DNA of 64,000 bases from an uncultured Subdoligranulum sp. (GCA_902496185.1 CABUZX010000002.1:44996-108995), one strand, 5' to 3'; positions 44,723 to 53,156 are shown, counted from the stretch's first letter. Program-made: numbers and translations. Notes: a model not told the origin generated them from the letters alone.

Positions 44723-46663
44723 ATGAAAAGAAGAATACTTTGTTTAGCAATATTGCTACTTGGAATATTGAGTTGTGTGGTGTTTGTGGGTTGCAAATCT
44801 CCAGAAGTATTGTCATCTCCTCAAAATCTTAAATTTGAAGCAAGATTACTTAGTTGGGATAAGGTAGAAGGAGCAATAGGCTACACGGTTTTTGTAAACG
44901 AGCAAGAGTATGAAACAGCTGATACCTCCTTTGCTGTGGTAGATATTACTGCAGGCAACTATACCCTTGGTGTAATGGCTATAGGTGACGGAGACAAATA
45001 TACAAACTCTAAAGTAGAAAGTATCCCCTACGAATTACTCCCCGCTCCGCAACACGGGGTAGATGAAATCGGTTTTTATTACAAACTGTTGGAGGACGGC
45101 ACAGGATGGGAGTTATACAGAGGGACATCTTCCGCACTAAACCAACCGCACCTTGTGGGGGATATAAAGTTGCCTACGGTTGTTGGAGATTACCCCGTCA
45201 AAAGAATTGCAGAGAAGGCTTTTTTTGAACCTAGTATGGACTTCAATCCAATAAGAGGTATTTGTTGTAATACCGTCACTACAGGCATTGAATTTCCCAA
45301 GTATTTGGAATCTATAGGACAGAACGCTTTCTATGGGTGCATAAGTTTAAGAGAAGTTTCTATCTCGTCTGCTGTAGTTATAGGTCCTAGTGCGTTTTAT
45401 TTGTGCAAATCTCTAAAAAAAGTAACTTTGCCCAACAATCTTAAAGAGATAGATAGTATGGCTTTTTATAACACTGCGTTGGATAGTATAGAACTACCTC
45501 AAACGTTGGAGGTAATTGGTCAAGAAGCTTTTACCATAGAGGATAGAGAATTTAGCTATACGGAGATTAGCGGCGAGCTTTTTAATGGAGGTACGATTGA
45601 GAGCATAATCGAAACTTTGCACGTAGAGTCACAATTGTCGTCGTTAGTGATACCTGCAAGCGTCAAGAGTATAGGCGCACAGGCTTTTAGCGGTAGAAAA
45701 AATTTGCGGGACGTAACCATACTTTCTACAAATTTAGAGTTTTTTAATAACAACGTATTTACCGATACTGCATGGGAGCAAGCTCAACCCGACGGATTGA
45801 TTTATTTAAGAGAAGATATTTTGTACGGCTACAAGGGAGAAATGCCTGCAGATACTACTCTCACTATAGCAAGCGGAGTAAAGTATATTGCAGGCGGTGC
45901 GTTTAGCAAATGTAGTAATCTCAAAAAGATAGTTTTGCCCGACGGAGTAAAGCTTGTGGGAGAATATACTTTTAGCAGTTGCACTGCGTTGGAAGAAGTA
46001 GTCTTGCCCAAAGATTTGCCAAACGTGTCGGAAAGTACTTTTATTAACTGCACAAGCTTAAAGGACATTTCTTTCTTTTGGGAGGTATTTGAGGGAGATT
46101 ATTTGGGTATGAGGTTTGCCTACTGTACCGCTATAGAAGAAGTCACAATCCCCACAGGAATAAAGACTTTAAATCATACTTTTTCGAACTGTACTGGGCT
46201 TAAAAAAGTGACTTTGCCCGAAGGAATAGAAACGTTAGATCATGCTTTTAGCGGATGTACTTCATTAAAGGAAATAACCTTGCCAAGTACGCTAAAGGTT
46301 ATTAATGATGAAACTTTTACTTCTACTGGATTAGTCAACATAATACTGCCAAAGTCGTTGGAAAAAATAGGCAATTCACCTTTTAGACTATGCAAAGACT
46401 TAAAGTCAATATACTACGAAGGTACTTTTGACGAATTTAAAGGGATATGTTTTAATTATGATAGGTTTTTGCAAACGCAACCTGTAGGTAGCACTGTGTA
46501 CTATTATTCTGAAAGTGAGCCGACTACTGTTGGCAACTATTGGCATTACGTAGACGGGCAAGCGGTAGCTTGGCAGACCACAACGGAAACAACGGCGTTG
46601 CAACAAGAAGCAACTCAATACACCTTTGTTAAAATCCCCGCTGTTGTTAAGGAAGAAAATTAA
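44723..46663 (+). CDS. BspA-type leucine-rich-repeat lipoprotein
   Basis: 646 residues. Signal peptide with lipobox VFVGC (lipidated Cys 24). Residues ~32-105 resemble a fibronectin-III-like strand set (PQNLKFEARLLSWDKVEGAIGYTVFVN). From ~150 to ~590 run about a dozen LRR_5 (BspA) units with the pattern I-xx-xAFxxCxxLxxVxLPxxLxxI. Surface-exposed binding protein of unknown partner; such proteins in gut bacteria often bind host or microbial polymers. No LPxTG. Strong AAGGAGG ribosome site, but no promoter evident in the repeat region upstream. Confidence 0.92.
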   Translation: MKRRILCLAILLLGILSCVVFVGCKSPEVLSSPQNLKFEARLLSWDKVEGAIGYTVFVNEQEYETADTSFAVVDITAGNYTLGVMAIGDGDKYTNSKVESIPYELLPAPQHGVDEIGFYYKLLEDGTGWELYRGTSSALNQPHLVGDIKLPTVVGDYPVKRIAEKAFFEPSMDFNPIRGICCNTVTTGIEFPKYLESIGQNAFYGCISLREVSISSAVVIGPSAFYLCKSLKKVTLPNNLKEIDSMAFYNTALDSIELPQTLEVIGQEAFTIEDREFSYTEISGELFNGGTIESIIETLHVESQLSSLVIPASVKSIGAQAFSGRKNLRDVTILSTNLEFFNNNVFTDTAWEQAQPDGLIYLREDILYGYKGEMPADTTLTIASGVKYIAGGAFSKCSNLKKIVLPDGVKLVGEYTFSSCTALEEVVLPKDLPNVSESTFINCTSLKDISFFWEVFEGDYLGMRFAYCTAIEEVTIPTGIKTLNHTFSNCTGLKKVTLPEGIETLDHAFSGCTSLKEITLPSTLKVINDETFTSTGLVNIILPKSLEKIGNSPFRLCKDLKSIYYEGTFDEFKGICFNYDRFLQTQPVGSTVYYYSESEPTTVGNYWHYVDGQAVAWQTTTETTALQQEATQYTFVKIPAVVKEEN

Positions 46664-46697
46664 ACAACAAGGAGCTTGTTTATGAAAAAAAATAACA

Positions 46698-46821
46698 AAA
46701 AATATTATATATAATTTCTTCTTACTACACGATAGTAAAATATATTACCTTGCAAACCGAAATATTTAAATCTTTTGAATACGGTACTACGTTGTATGCA
46801 AAGTGGACGCCTGCAAAATAA
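46698..46821 (+). pseudogene. Remnant of an InlB/Listeria-Bacteroides repeat protein C-terminus
   Basis: An open frame without a start codon ends KSFEYGTTLYAKWTPAK then TAA (46819-46821). xxGTTLYAKWTPxx is the usual end of an InlB B-repeat (Flg_new). An unrelated 10-codon frame with AAGGAG lies at 46682. The upstream body of the protein is missing, so this looks like a deletion scar next to the LRR lipoprotein. Confidence 0.5.
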
Positions 46822-46865
46822 AAAATTTTGAGTACTATTCAATTTAATTATTATCTAATCGTACC

Positions 46866-46898
46866 AAAAAGAGCAAACCGATTTGGTTTGCTCTTTTT
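46866..46898. terminator. Bidirectional terminator between LRR lipoprotein and WYL regulator
   Basis: Perfect AAAAAGAGCAAACC (46866-46879)/GGTTTGCTCTTTTT (46885-46898) hairpin with A and T runs on both sides; core identical to that of 44094-44130. Confidence 0.88.
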
Positions 46899-46916
46899 GT
46901 GCATAGTTTATTTAAA

Positions 46917-47828
46917 TTAAGGCGAAGTATAATGTTTTAGTAAATTATTTAGAAGTTTTACGAGAGAGGTGGAGAGTTTTGCGGGTTTTAGTACCTTTAT
47001 TTTGTCTCCAAAGGTAAGTAATTTTGTCAATAAATATTGGTCGTAGGGTACTTTTGCAAAAGCAAGGTAGCCTGCGCCTTTTTTTATTACGCTTTCTTCG
47101 CCAAGCCAATCTTGAACGTCCACCAATGCGTCGTTGTTGAAACTAATGGTCATTTCAATATGTTCTTTTTTTTCAATAAACTTGTCTATTACTGTTGAGT
47201 CAAGGACGTAGGGGCGAGGTTGAAAGTGTTGAAGCAAAGGCGTTATGCCTGAAATTCGGTTGATTTTAAAAAATCTAAAATCTTTACGTGTGTTGCAATA
47301 GGCGTAAATATACCAAAAACCCTCCTTAAAAATAAAGGTAAGGGGTTCTATTTTTCGGTTGGTAGACTCGCCAAACTTGTCAACGTAAGAAATTTGCGTC
47401 AAAACGTTTTCCTTAATTGATTGTTGAAGTATATTGAATTTGTTTTTAAACGCAGGCGAAAACTCCGTATCTATAACAACCTTGTCGCTTTCGGTAAGGC
47501 GCGCGGATTGAGTGTTTTGCAATCCTTTCAATTTGTCAGTTATAGAGGAAACAATCTTGTCGGGCGGTAGGGCGTCAAGCGCGCTCAAAATTCTTTCGTA
47601 CTCTTCTTTTGTCAAAAAAGACGCTGTAATTTTGTATTTGTCTATTATTCCGTAGCCACCGTTACGTCCGCGATAGGTTACTATAGGTACTCCGCTTTCG
47701 TTGATTGCGTCGATATAACGCATAACCGTACGGGTGCTGATTTCATATTTGTTTGCTAATTCTTCCGACGTGACTTTGGGTTTTGCAAGTAATGTCGACA
47801 ATATGCCTACCAAAATACTGTTTTGCAT
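46917..47828 (-). CDS. WYL-domain transcriptional regulator (YafY-like)
   Basis: 303 residues. N-terminal winged HTH (residues ~7-62: LAKPKVTSEELANKYEISTRTVMRYIDAI) and a WYL domain (~140-215: KIEPLTFIFKEGFWYIYAYC), followed by the WCX C-terminal region. WYL regulators bind nucleotides or DNA ends and often control defence or DNA-damage genes. GGGAGAAA lies 8 bases before the ATG. Its promoter overlaps a TGACA-N6-TGTCA inverted repeat that is a likely self-operator. No defence genes are adjacent; the divergent neighbour is a small protein. Confidence 0.9.
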   Translation of the reverse strand: MQNSILVGILSTLLAKPKVTSEELANKYEISTRTVMRYIDAINESGVPIVTYRGRNGGYGIIDKYKITASFLTKEEYERILSALDALPPDKIVSSITDKLKGLQNTQSARLTESDKVVIDTEFSPAFKNKFNILQQSIKENVLTQISYVDKFGESTNRKIEPLTFIFKEGFWYIYAYCNTRKDFRFFKINRISGITPLLQHFQPRPYVLDSTVIDKFIEKKEHIEMTISFNNDALVDVQDWLGEESVIKKGAGYLAFAKVPYDQYLLTKLLTFGDKIKVLKPAKLSTSLVKLLNNLLKHYTSP

Positions 47829-47914
47829 AAACCGTTTCTCCCTGATTAGATTTTTTTAATTTGGCAATACTTGAGGTAAATTTTTTTAAAAATTTTAAAA
47901 TACTGCCTACTGAT

Positions 47915-47959
47915 TTTATAATATATGACAGACAGTTGTCAAGTATTGTGTAATATAAT
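47915..47959. promoter_or_regulatory. Divergent control region of WYL regulator with inverted repeat
   Basis: Leftward TTGACA (complement of 47937-47942), 16 bases, TATAAA (complement of 47915-47920). Inverted repeat TGACA (47926-47930)-N6-TGTCA (47937-47941) covers the -35 and spacer. A rightward TATAAT is at 47954-47959, but a good -35 for it is lacking, which suggests activation. Confidence 0.6.
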
Positions 47960-47983
47960 TTGTGCGTAAAAAGGAGACGGACT

Positions 47984-48175
47984 ATGAAAAAACAAAAATA
48001 CGATATCAACAAAATTTACCAAAAACTCACCAGCAACTCTATTCCGCAGAGCTACGTTGACTTTATCGTGAGTCGTTGCGTTACAACTTGTCAGTCAACC
48101 GTTGAATCCAAAAAGGATATGGCAATTACGGCAAGTTATTCGCAAAGGCGCTGTGGATATTTTGGAAAAAAATAA
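47984..48175 (+). CDS. Small protein, perhaps frameshifted near its end
   Basis: 63 residues from the ATG at 47984 (AAGGAG 9 bases upstream). Starts MKKQKYDINKIYQKLTSN and ends SQRRCGYFGKK. The neighbouring frame after base ~48128 reads RQVIRKGAVDILEKNK to a stop at ~48184, which looks more like a natural helical end; removal of a single base near 48129 would join the two parts. So either a one-base insertion exists here or the tail is as written. Not recognised. It is divergent from the WYL regulator, a possible target. Confidence 0.6.
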   Translation: MKKQKYDINKIYQKLTSNSIPQSYVDFIVSRCVTTCQSTVESKKDMAITASYSQRRCGYFGKK

Positions 48176-48181
48176 ATTTTT

Positions 48182-49231
48182 TTAATCGTTAGATTTTTGT
48201 TTTTGACGTGACGCCTTGGCAAGTATATCTAAGGTTTTTTGCGTTCCGTCAATCTCAAGCAAGCGTTGCGATTGTTTAAAAAGCGGGACTTTTGGATAAA
48301 GGTTGTTGATTTTCGTCGCCAATTGTGTGGCGGAAATATCGCTATTGACAACCGCGCCACATCCGCGCTTTGCAAAGTATTGAGCGTTTGACGATTGTTC
48401 TCCTCTTGAGGAGGACGTTAGGGGAATCACGATAAACGGAAGAAGGAGTACGCACAATTCGCAAAGAGTATTTGCGCCCCCTCGGGTGACACAAAAGGCG
48501 CAGGCTTTTGCAACGTCAAAAATATCGTTGCAAAACTCCGCGCAATGTAGTCCGTCCTTTTGATGAAAGGATTTGCCTTTGCCTGAGACGACAAATATAT
48601 CAAATTTTCGTTTTAGGTGAGGGTAAACGCCTTGAGCCAATGTGTTTAAATCGTTTGCGCCTTGACTACCACCCAAAAAAAGTAAAATAGGCTTTTTTCC
48701 GTCAAACCCCATAGTCTTGAGACCTCTTTTTGCGTCTGCAGAATAAATTTCCTGACGCAAAGGACAGCCCACGCGTTGGGCTTTTTTTACGCCTTGCAAC
48801 TCAAAGGTGGACAAAAAGCTGAAGCTACTTTTTGCGCACAATTTGTTGGCAAGCCCTACGGTAGTGTCGCTTTCGTGCAGAACTACGGGTATTGACAGTT
48901 GCTTTGATGCTAATGCAACGGGTAGACTAACGTATCCGCCTTTGCAAAATACGACGTCGGGGTTTATTTTTTTGAGCTCCTTTTTGCAAAATGAAACGCT
49001 ACTCAATACTTTTAATGGCAACGCAAGGTTGCTTAAAGAAAGTTTTCGCTTGAATTTTGACGCTTTTATTTTGACAAAAGTGACGTTTTGGGTGTGTTGA
49101 GGGATTAGTTTTTGCTCCATACCGTTGCTTCCAAAGTAAAAAACTTCGTCATTTTTGTCAAGACTGTTGATAAGGGCAACGTTTGGCATAATATGACCGG
49201 CTGTGCCACCGCCTGCAAATACGATTTTCAT
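48182..49231 (-). CDS. murG: UDP-GlcNAc:lipid I GlcNAc transferase MurG
   Basis: Adds GlcNAc to lipid I to make lipid II at the inner face of the membrane. 349 residues, family length. FAGGGTAGHIMPN at residues 4-16, FCKGGYVSLPVALA near 95, HESDTTVGLAN near 118, LFLGGSQGANDLN near 189 and the UDP-GlcNAc site with TRGGANTLCEL near 249. It stands alone, outside a dcw cluster, and lacks a clear ribosome site (TAAAGT before ATG). Convergent with the small gene at 47984. Confidence 0.95.
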   Translation of the reverse strand: MKIVFAGGGTAGHIMPNVALINSLDKNDEVFYFGSNGMEQKLIPQHTQNVTFVKIKASKFKRKLSLSNLALPLKVLSSVSFCKKELKKINPDVVFCKGGYVSLPVALASKQLSIPVVLHESDTTVGLANKLCAKSSFSFLSTFELQGVKKAQRVGCPLRQEIYSADAKRGLKTMGFDGKKPILLFLGGSQGANDLNTLAQGVYPHLKRKFDIFVVSGKGKSFHQKDGLHCAEFCNDIFDVAKACAFCVTRGGANTLCELCVLLLPFIVIPLTSSSRGEQSSNAQYFAKRGCGAVVNSDISATQLATKINNLYPKVPLFKQSQRLLEIDGTQKTLDILAKASRQKQKSND

Positions 49232-49332
49232 AACTTTAGTATATGCTTTTTTGAGGAATTTTTTTACATTTTGCTAAAAATCCGTTAGGTGGCCGTTTGG
49301 ATAAAAAAAATTAAAAAAATATTAAAAAAAAC

Positions 49333-49361
49333 TTGCTTTATTAGGGGGAATTTAGTATAAT
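49333..49361 (+). promoter_or_regulatory. Promoter of tRNA-Val
   Basis: TTGCTT (49333-49338), 17 bases, TATAAT (49356-49361). Confidence 0.7.
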
Positions 49362-49381
49362 CGTAAGGCAATTTAATATTT

Positions 49382-49457
49382 GGGCAATTAACTCAGTTGG
49401 GAGAGTGTCTTCTTGACGTGGAGAAAGTCAGGGGTTCGAGTCCCTTATTGCCCACCA
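49382..49457 (+). tRNA. tRNA-Val (anticodon GAC)
   Basis: 76 bases with CCA encoded. Acceptor GGGCAAT/ATTGCCC, D stem ACTC/GAGT, anticodon stem TCTTC/GGAGA with loop TTGACGT (anticodon GAC), T arm loop TTCGAGT. Terminator follows 2 bases later. Confidence 0.93.
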
Positions 49458-49459
49458 AA

Positions 49460-49496
49460 AAAAGACTGTAATTTTGATACAAAATTGCAGTCTTTT
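49460..49496 (+). terminator. Terminator of tRNA-Val
   Basis: AAAAGACTGTAATTTT (49460-49475)/AAAATTGCAGTCTTTT (49481-49496), one mismatch, T-rich end. Confidence 0.85.
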
Positions 49497-49506
49497 TCAA
49501 TTAAAT

Positions 49507-49627
49507 CCGACCACGTCGGAATAAATCCACCAGAGGTGGATGAAATCTTGCTTTGCAAGGTTAGGGAGAGGCGGATTTGATTTCATCTAAAGCCATAGGC
49601 GGAAGATTTCATCCTGCAAAGCAGGAT
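49507..49627. repeat. Cluster of mini-hairpins downstream of tRNA-Val
   Basis: Five short perfect hairpins in 120 bases: CCGAC/GTCGG (49507-49519), ATCCACC/GGTGGAT (49525-49541), CTTGC/GCAAG (49547-49559), GCC/GGC (49592-49600), ATCCTGC/GCAGGAT (49611-49627), separated by GATTTCATC-like linkers. Richer in G+C than flanks. The rest up to 49743 shows no gene. Confidence 0.65.
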
Positions 49628-49743
49628 TTCATTAATAATAAAACTATATTCCGAGGTTGTTTGCGCCTTTGGTGGATAGGCTCTTTTGCATTCGTTAAAA
49701 TTGTGGAGTTCTATTAAATTTTGACCTATACTGATGAAATGCA

Positions 49744-49772
49744 TTGAAAATACTTTGATTTTATGATATAAT
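49744..49772 (+). promoter_or_regulatory. Promoter of lipoprotein at 49805
   Basis: TTGAAA (49744-49749), 17 bases, TATAAT (49767-49772). Confidence 0.7.
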
Positions 49773-49804
49773 TATCTAAATAAATATAAAGAGAGGATTT
49801 CACG

Positions 49805-50716
49805 GTGACAAAAGTAAAGATAAAAGCCATTGCGCTTTCGTTAATCATCTCCATTATTTCGGTTATGCTTATAGGCTGTGGCTCGCTTTTTGGCAAAAAT
49901 TCAGATATTACGCGTTATAATACAAATATGGAGGCCTCGACAGGAAAATGGCTACTCTTTGACGAGGCGGATACATATTTTGTTTTTGATGGATCCAAGG
50001 GTGTGATGACCTTCAGTTACTACGAGGACGGCGCCTTAAAATACAATGGTGGCTTTAGGTCGGTCTATAGAAGCTCGCCCGATGCAAATACCCCCCTGAC
50101 TTTCATTATAACCAGAAGCGATAAGGCAAATGAGGACTGGATCAACTGCTACACCGAAAACCTTGAGGAGAGCTTTACACAGTTCAGCATCATTTGCGAG
50201 GAAGAAGATTTCGGTGTGACTGACGGAACGGTATATACCCATATATATCGAATAAGCGAAATGCCGTACAGAATCGGAACGTACGTTTTAGAAGGCGAAG
50301 AGTATAAACCGTTTGACAAAACAGGATTTGACGATGGAGAATATCGTATTCCCGAGGGAACGTATGTAAGCGAGGGCGGTCAAAGCTTTACAATATTACC
50401 CCTAATAAATAGGAGCTATTTGCTTTTCAGCTACACCAACGGAGAAACCGTAGTCGAAGGGATATTCAATATTGCCGAGGACAAACGGACAATATATCTG
50501 TATATTGAGCACGATATATACCAAAAGGTAAAAAACTCTGACAAGAATAATTATGATACGACTTTCAGCTTAAATTATCCCCCTGATTTCTATTTGAGAG
50601 GTAACTTTGACACCAATGACAACAGCCTTGTTATTAATGGCTTGTATCATCATTCAGAAAGTCCGACCAAAATTGACGACTCTGTATGGACGTTTGGAAC
50701 GTACGTAAAGCAGTAA
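49805..50716 (+). CDS. Lipoprotein of unknown function, probably acquired
   Basis: 303 residues starting at a GTG (GAGAGGAT 6 bases upstream). Signal peptide with lipobox MLIGC (lipidated Cys 25). The mature part is acidic and aromatic-rich with repeated GTYV strands (RIGTYVLEG, EGTYVSEG, FGTYVKQ), suggesting a beta-sandwich. Codon use differs from its neighbours: more GAG, GGC, CCC, AGC and fewer GCG/AAC, which points to transfer. It lies between tRNA-Val with its mini-hairpins and a broken ABC-ATPase gene, as expected of an insertion. Confidence 0.75.
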   Translation: MTKVKIKAIALSLIISIISVMLIGCGSLFGKNSDITRYNTNMEASTGKWLLFDEADTYFVFDGSKGVMTFSYYEDGALKYNGGFRSVYRSSPDANTPLTFIITRSDKANEDWINCYTENLEESFTQFSIICEEEDFGVTDGTVYTHIYRISEMPYRIGTYVLEGEEYKPFDKTGFDDGEYRIPEGTYVSEGGQSFTILPLINRSYLLFSYTNGETVVEGIFNIAEDKRTIYLYIEHDIYQKVKNSDKNNYDTTFSLNYPPDFYLRGNFDTNDNSLVINGLYHHSESPTKIDDSVWTFGTYVKQ

Positions 50717-50867
50717 TTGGAAATCCAGATGTTTTGTTGCTCGAGGTACATCGTTGACTTTATATTAATCCGTTGAACGATAAATTCAACCTAATGTTAA
50801 ATTTGAAACAGTTTTCAAAAAACTCATCCGCATTTTGACCGAACTCATCCGTGTATCTTTTTACTGA

Positions 50868-51052
50868 TTATTCCAAAAAAACCTTATAGGTATCGTTTTG
50901 CAAGGTTTGGGGCTGATAGAAGGTTACACCGTGTTAGAAAACGTAATGACGCCGTTACATTTTTCTAACGTAAAGTCTCGCCTTAAAAAGCAAGAATTGG
51001 CAATGCAAGCTTTGCAACGCGTTGGTATTTTAGAGCTTGCAAAAAATAAATA
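50868..51052 (+). pseudogene. Fragment of an ABC transporter ATPase (LolD/MacB-like)
   Basis: One frame reads FQKNLIGIVLQGLGLIEGYTVLENVMTPL, then RLKKQELAMQALQRVGILELAKNK and TAA at 51050-51052. This is the Q-loop to pre-signature part of a LolD/MacB-type ATPase; Walker A upstream and LSGGQ, Walker B downstream are absent. The 5' cut coincides with the end of the foreign-looking lipoprotein region. Clear gene remnant; sequence from 50717 to 50867 shows nothing else. Confidence 0.8.
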
Positions 51053-51105
51053 ACAAAAATTTTAATAATGATATAAAAACATAAAAAGATTTTTAAGAGG
51101 TGATT

Positions 51106-52119
51106 ATGACTAATTTTAAATATGCAATTTACGGCGCGGGATCGTTGGGAACGGTGCTTGGCGCTTTTATTACAAAAAACGGCGGAACGGTTGATTTGAT
51201 AAATCACAACAAAGCCCACGTAGACGCGCTTAATGCAAACGGCGCAAAAATAACGGGTACTGTAGATATGGTTGTACCCGTAAAAGCTATTACTCCCGAC
51301 CAAATGAAGGAAAAGTACGACGTTATTTTGTTGCTTACCAAGCAGTTAAAAAACGCAAACGTCGTTAGAGTACTTAAAGATTATCTTTCGCAAAAAGGCG
51401 TGTTGGTAACAATGCAAAACGGATTGCCAGAGCCAGAAATAGCAGAAATTATCGGCGCAGACAGGACAATGGGGTGCGTGGTAGAGTGGGGCGCAACGTT
51501 GGTTTCGCCCGGAGTATGTCAACTAACTAGTCAGCCGGACAGTTTGTCTTTTCATATGGGCAAAATGGCAGGAATAACCCAAGAACAGTTTGATATGGTC
51601 AAAAACTTTTTGGAGTTGATGTGTCCCGTTTGCGAAGAAAAAAACCTAATGGGCGCGCGTTGGTCAAAACTGCTAATTAACGCAACTTTTTCCGGCTTGG
51701 GTACGGCTATCGGCGGTACTTTCGGTGACGTTGTGGGAGACAAAAAAGCCAAAAAAATAGCGGTACGTTGCATAAAGGAATGTATCGACGTAGGTCGCGC
51801 AAACGGCGTAGAATTTGCTCCCGTTCAAGGCAAAAATATAGCAAAACTTTTTTATTACAAAAACGGTTTTAAGCGTTGGTTTGCAACTTTGCTGGTGCCA
51901 ATTGCTATGAAAAAACACAAAAATATAGAGCCATCAATGTTGCAAGACCTCAAAAAAGGTAAGCCTTGCGAAATTGACGCAATAAACGGCGTCGTTTGCT
52001 CGTTTGGCAAAAAAGCAGGAGTAAAAACTCCCATCAACGACCGTTTGGTCGAGATTATAAAAAAGATTCAAAATGGAGAATTGAAACCAAGCAAGGAAAA
52101 TTTAAAGTTTTTTGATTGA
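51106..52119 (+). CDS. Ketopantoate reductase-family oxidoreductase
   Basis: 337 residues from the ATG at 51106 with AAGAGGTG upstream. Rossmann motif YGAGSLGTVLGAF (GxGxxG at residues 10-15), LLLTKQLKNANVV and LVTMQNGLPEPE in the NADP domain, and the ApbA C-terminal all-helical domain (ATFSGLGTAIGGTFGDVV). The family makes pantoate for CoA, but many paralogues act on other 2-oxo acids and no other CoA genes are near, so I do not assign panE. Followed by a 105-residue orphan. Confidence 0.85.
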   Translation: MTNFKYAIYGAGSLGTVLGAFITKNGGTVDLINHNKAHVDALNANGAKITGTVDMVVPVKAITPDQMKEKYDVILLLTKQLKNANVVRVLKDYLSQKGVLVTMQNGLPEPEIAEIIGADRTMGCVVEWGATLVSPGVCQLTSQPDSLSFHMGKMAGITQEQFDMVKNFLELMCPVCEEKNLMGARWSKLLINATFSGLGTAIGGTFGDVVGDKKAKKIAVRCIKECIDVGRANGVEFAPVQGKNIAKLFYYKNGFKRWFATLLVPIAMKKHKNIEPSMLQDLKKGKPCEIDAINGVVCSFGKKAGVKTPINDRLVEIIKKIQNGELKPSKENLKFFD

Positions 52120-52154
52120 GATTTGCGGTTGGTAAAGGCTTTTTGGAGGGATAA

Positions 52155-52472
52155 ATGAAAGAAATAAATATTTCTAACGCAACGGATTTGCCGAAAGAAT
52201 TTTTTGACTGTTTGCAAGTGTGGCAAGAGGAGGCAAGTCGTATTTTGAACGATAATGAAATAAAGTGGTTTGCAAAATTGACTTCTACCACTTTTCGCTA
52301 CGGAGAAAAGTATTACATCGTGTCGCCCCAAGACGTTTTTAGCGAAAATACCCTAAAAAACTGTCCGATAAATTTTCTTTGCGCAGGCTTTGAAATTTTG
52401 CAAGATAAAATAACTTCGGATTTAAACGCACTCGGCGCTAAAAATATACGCAATTGGGGTTTTTTGGATTAA
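52155..52472 (+). CDS. Small protein of unknown function
   Basis: 105 residues with a strong TTGGAGGG site 6 bases before the ATG. No membrane segment, no motif recognised; contains FRYGEKYYIVSPQDVF and ends NIRNWGFLD. It follows the ketopantoate reductase-family gene by 35 bases and likely shares its message, ending at the terminator at 52487. Confidence 0.7.
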   Translation: MKEINISNATDLPKEFFDCLQVWQEEASRILNDNEIKWFAKLTSTTFRYGEKYYIVSPQDVFSENTLKNCPINFLCAGFEILQDKITSDLNALGAKNIRNWGFLD

Positions 52473-52486
52473 TAACAACAAAAAAT

Positions 52487-52520
52487 AAAGAGCAAGTACG
52501 GTTTACCGTAACTGCTCTTT
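52487..52520 (+). terminator. Terminator after the 51106-52472 pair
   Basis: AAAGAGCAAGTACGGT (52487-52502)/ACCGTAACTGCTCTTT (52505-52520), one mismatch, T-rich end; it also suits the convergent gene. Confidence 0.82.
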
Positions 52521-52538
52521 TTGTTTTAATATTTCAAT

Positions 52539-53033
52539 TTATACCAATGCAGAAATTATCAAAAGCGCTGCAACATGGCAACAAAGAACGGTTGCAACCA
52601 AAAATCCAAAAGCAACCAGCAATTTTAAGCCAACGTTTTTTATTTTGCTTGATATGGTGACGTTTAAAGTGGCAAAAATACCGCCTATGACGCCTCCCAT
52701 TGCGCCTCCGACCATTGGAAATATTGTTACAAGCGTAACGCTGTTGCCCCAAACGGCAGGCAACGCAATCATAAATATAGAAAAAAACCAAACGTACCAA
52801 GGTGCTTTAGGTAGGATTTGAATAATTTCTTCATTGATTTTGAGTGAAACACCCAACATTGAGTTTCCTTTAATTTCAAAAGTAATAGATTGCTCTCCAC
52901 GTACGTGTTGATAAACTTTTCTTTTGATTTTTGTCAAAGGGACGCCGTTTAGGCTGAGCGATTGTTTATCCGACCAAAAACTTTCATTATATGTAATAGT
53001 GCCGTATTTTTCGTGTTTAAAATCAACTTGCAT
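52539..53033 (-). CDS. Membrane protein of unknown function
   Basis: 164 residues. A polar N-terminal ~75 residues (with SLSLNGVPLTK) precedes three hydrophobic segments near 82-100, 104-125 and 135-160. AGGAGA lies 6 bases before the ATG. It is divergent from the XRE regulator at 53157, the same organisation as the XRE/membrane-protein pair at 8157-9440, though the membrane proteins do not look alike. Confidence 0.7.
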   Translation of the reverse strand: MQVDFKHEKYGTITYNESFWSDKQSLSLNGVPLTKIKRKVYQHVRGEQSITFEIKGNSMLGVSLKINEEIIQILPKAPWYVWFFSIFMIALPAVWGNSVTLVTIFPMVGGAMGGVIGGIFATLNVTISSKIKNVGLKLLVAFGFLVATVLCCHVAALLIISALV

Positions 53034-53109
53034 AATTTTCTCCTTGTGTTTTAAATTATATCATAATTTTTAATTAGCGTGATACTAAAATATACTATTT
53101 TATAATATT

Positions 53110-53156
53110 ATACAAATTTGTATTTGTCAAGCATTTTTAATACATTTTTGTATAAT
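53110..53156 (+). promoter_or_regulatory. Two palindromic operators upstream of XRE gene
   Basis: ATACAAATTTGTAT (53110-53123, perfect) and ATACATTTTTGTAT (53140-53153) have centres 30 bases apart, i.e. three helical turns. A TATAAT (53151-53156) overlaps the second and sits only a few bases before the start codon. Confidence 0.7.
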
